Positions 6,586-7,963 of a DNA stretch of 7,963 nt are shown here, piece by piece. How positions within the stretch are numbered: the stretch's first letter is position 1; every line of letters starts with the position of its first letter. The notes beneath the pieces were generated by a model. It saw only the letters and a list, made by a program, of their open reading frames with translations, was not told the origin of the DNA and did not search any database. Location: assembly GCA_016935875.1 (NCBI GenBank), contig JAFGQD010000018.1, positions 1 through 7,963 of the forward strand, read 5' to 3'. Origin of the DNA: Deltaproteobacteria bacterium (GTDB lineage Bacteria > Desulfobacterota > Syntrophia > Syntrophales > UBA2210). A program made the translations under genes and the position numbers.

Positions 6586-6614
6586 TTGAGATTAAATGGT
6601 TTATGGTTTAATAT
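6586..6614 (+). promoter_or_regulatory. Sigma70-like promoter for nitroreductase and GTPase
   Basis: TTGAGA (6586-6591) and TAATAT (6609-6614) are separated by 17 bp, matching five of six and four of six consensus positions. The predicted start near 6621 leaves a leader of about 57 nt. The spacer contains a tandem heptamer tggttta (6597-6603 and 6604-6610), and the inverted arms attaaa (6591-6596) and tttaat (6607-6612) overlap the promoter, so a second regulator site is possible. Confidence 0.5.
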
Positions 6615-6636
6615 CCTCCGCACTTCCTGCATGTTG

Positions 6637-6653
6637 CCCGGATACTAACCGGG
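6637..6653 (+). other. Small hairpin in the nitroreductase leader
   Basis: The arms cccgg (6637-6641) and ccggg (6649-6653) enclose a 7-nt loop, ending 24 nt before the start codon. It is short and could be chance; it would not cover the aaagga ribosome binding site at 6664-6669. Confidence 0.25.
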
Positions 6654-6677
6654 GAACAGCAATGAAAGGAATGAAGC

Positions 6678-7250
6678 ATGATACGAGATTTGATAACAAA
6701 AAACAGAAGTTATCGAAGGTTCCACCAGGATTGTCCCGTGAGTCTTGATACATTGAGGGAACTGGTCGACCTTGCCAGGCTCAGTGCGTCGGCGACCAAT
6801 AAACAGCCGTTGAAATACATGCTGTTCTGTGATCCCGACAGGAATGCGATGGTGTTCTCAACCCTTGCCTGGGCTGCTTCTCTGAAAGATTGGCCGGGGC
6901 CTTCTGAGGGAGAACGGCCGTCTGCGTATATCATCATACTGGAGGACAAGGGACTGAGCAATCCCTACGTGAAGTATGATGTTGGAATAGCGGCTCAGAG
7001 CATACTCATTGGAGCGACCGAAATGGGTCTGGGAGGCTGCATGATAGCTGCGATAAAACGTGAAAAGCTTCGAGAAAAGCTCGCCATTCCGGCCAGCTGT
7101 GAGATAGTGCTTGTTGTGGCCCTCGGTAAACCAAAGGAAGAAGTGGTGATAGATGAGGTTTCTCCTTCCGGTGACACAACCTACTGGAGAGATGGCGATA
7201 ACGTTCATCATGTGCCGAAGCGGTCGCTTGAGAATATTATTGTCGAATAG
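6678..7250 (+). CDS. Nitroreductase-family flavoprotein
   Basis: This 190-residue protein belongs to the nitroreductase-like fold family: FMN-binding, usually dimeric, cytoplasmic, and often NAD(P)H-dependent. The start has the family's FMN phosphate-contact pattern NRSYRRF (9-15). SASATNKQPLKY (36-47) corresponds to the usual SA-x-N-x-QPW segment, with Leu in place of the common Trp. DVGIAAQSILIGATEMGLGGC (101-121, the Cys at the end) is the typical central helix and glycine turn. ALGKPKE (148-154) is the usual closing strand. At 190 residues it is at the short end for the family. The start is ATG with aaagga about 8 nt upstream. It is the first gene of a plus-strand pair, with the dynamin-like gene 9 nt after its stop. 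Substrate cannot be read from sequence; members reduce nitro groups, quinones, flavins or enones, and some have non-redox roles. Confidence 0.9.
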   Translation: MIRDLITKNRSYRRFHQDCPVSLDTLRELVDLARLSASATNKQPLKYMLFCDPDRNAMVFSTLAWAASLKDWPGPSEGERPSAYIIILEDKGLSNPYVKYDVGIAAQSILIGATEMGLGGCMIAAIKREKLREKLAIPASCEIVLVVALGKPKEEVVIDEVSPSGDTTYWRDGDNVHHVPKRSLENIIVE

Positions 7251-7259
7251 AGGCTTTTA

Positions 7260-7963
7260 ATGAAGACATTTGATTCAATGAAAAAGGACCTCTTCCGTAT
7301 AAACGGAGAGATCAAAGATCTGTTTGGTGTCGCTAAGGAGCTTCCCGGCATATCACGGCTCCCTTTTGATGAATGGGGGAAAATGTGCGGGTCCATAGAA
7401 GAGCAGATAGATGAAGGGATACTGCGTATAGCCGTAGTGGGGGCCATAAAATCGGGGAAGAGCACGTTCGTAAATGCCTTTTTAGGAGGGGATTATCTCA
7501 AACGGGGGGCCGGCGTGGTAACATCTATCGTAACGAAGATACGAAGAGGGCCGGCTCTGAAGGCGATTCTCGATTTCAAGACATGGGATGATGTAAACGC
7601 GGATATGCGGCAGGCAATGGAGTTGCTCCCCTCTTTCGACAGGCGTTCCGGTGATGTGCAGTTCGATATCAGGCGTGAAAAGGATCGGAAGGAGTTGGGA
7701 AGGGCGTTACAGGGGCTCAGTTCGGAAAATATCATTGTGCAGGAGACTCTTGATGTCAACAGTGTGCTCCTCATGTCGTATCTGAAAGGGTATGATCGCG
7801 CAAAAGATGTAATCTCTCTTGATGCCGGGACGAGGAGTTTTGAGGGTCCGGAATTTGTCAGGCACAAGGATTATGTGGGCGATGACTCTCTCGCGGTCTA
7901 TCTGAGAGATCTTGAATTGCGGATTCCTTCGGCAGAAGAACTGTATGATAACATTGAGATCGC
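7260..7963 (+). CDS. Dynamin-like GTPase, N-terminal part (runs off window)
   Basis: The visible 234 codons begin a dynamin-family GTPase, a class that self-assembles on membranes and can remodel or repair them. An N-terminal helical stretch (1-50) precedes RIAVVGAIKSGKSTFVNAFLG, whose P-loop GAIKSGKS is at 61-68. The switch I region is LKRGAGVVTSIVT (80-92) with the conserved Thr88, matching the RGxGxxT pattern of dynamins. No DxxG (G3) follows in residues 93-234, although the last strand, RDLELRIPSAEEL, looks like the approach to it. G3, G4 and the assembly and membrane-binding parts must lie past 7963. ATG 7260 is preceded by AGAGG at a 7-nt spacing that overlaps the nitroreductase stop, 9 nt upstream, so the two are probably co-transcribed and perhaps coupled. 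The gene is truncated only by the window edge. I am confident of the family; its cellular task is unknown. Confidence 0.85.
   Translation, partial: MKTFDSMKKDLFRINGEIKDLFGVAKELPGISRLPFDEWGKMCGSIEEQIDEGILRIAVVGAIKSGKSTFVNAFLGGDYLKRGAGVVTSIVTKIRRGPALKAILDFKTWDDVNADMRQAMELLPSFDRRSGDVQFDIRREKDRKELGRALQGLSSENIIVQETLDVNSVLLMSYLKGYDRAKDVISLDAGTRSFEGPEFVRHKDYVGDDSLAVYLRDLELRIPSAEELYDNIEI

Larger units (their letters stand above)
6378..6677. other. Divergent intergenic region, plsC / nitroreductase
   Basis: This 300-bp gap separates two divergent transcription units and must hold both promoters. The plus-strand side has a palindrome (6564-6577), a good promoter (6586-6614) and a small leader hairpin. 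The minus-strand side has an AT-rich patch at 6431-6465 with only a weak promoter match. I see no ORF of note and no RNA gene. Confidence 0.6.

Noticed and set aside
7493..7867. 124-codon open frame on the minus strand
   Set aside because: It is antisense to the dynamin-like GTPase and low in complexity (Ser/Arg-rich), typical of a shadow frame.

Overview
The window holds eight supported protein genes, one of them cut by the right edge, from a bacterial chromosome of middling GC. An ACT-fused malic enzyme, a GxFPGxGQ-type small membrane protein and a dynamin-family GTPase together look most like an anaerobic Desulfobacterota (former Deltaproteobacteria, perhaps a syntrophic lineage). That placement is an inference from gene content only; there is no rRNA or other marker here. 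I see no rRNA, tRNA, CRISPR array, transposase, integrase or phage gene.

Layout: positions 1-220 hold no convincing gene, only a small palindrome and the start of a strong hairpin that covers the stop codon of the first gene. From 2212 down to 254 (minus strand) lies an ABC-F translation ATPase of the YheS/YdiF type. Its upstream region (2213-2405) carries two TTGACA-17-bp promoter candidates and a possible 33-codon leader ORF. A minus-strand intrinsic terminator at about 2545-2583 separates this gene from the next unit.

From 6377 down to 2642 (minus strand) is a probable operon: plsC-type 1-acylglycerol-3-phosphate acyltransferase, a 133-residue two-helix membrane protein (4-nt overlap), an NAD-type malic enzyme with an N-terminal ACT domain (29-nt overlap), and, after a 76-bp gap, an exported CrtC/AttH-like lipocalin-fold protein. 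The terminator at 2545-2583 closes the operon. It joins phospholipid acylation, a membrane protein, a malate-to-pyruvate enzyme and an envelope protein.

A divergent intergenic region (6378-6677) has a 14-bp perfect palindrome just upstream of a sigma70-like promoter. That promoter probably drives a plus-strand pair: a short nitroreductase-family flavoprotein (6678-7250) and, 9 nt later, a dynamin-like GTPase (7260 to beyond 7963). In the GTPase the G1 and G2 motifs are clear, but G3 has not appeared by the window edge, which implies a long insertion in the GTPase domain.

Most of the window is ordinary chromosomal gene content. The parts most worth a second look are the dynamin-like GTPase and its nitroreductase partner, the CrtC-like protein with no carotenoid genes around it, the leader of the ABC-F gene, and the two palindromic elements. 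I found no clear evidence of a wholly new system.
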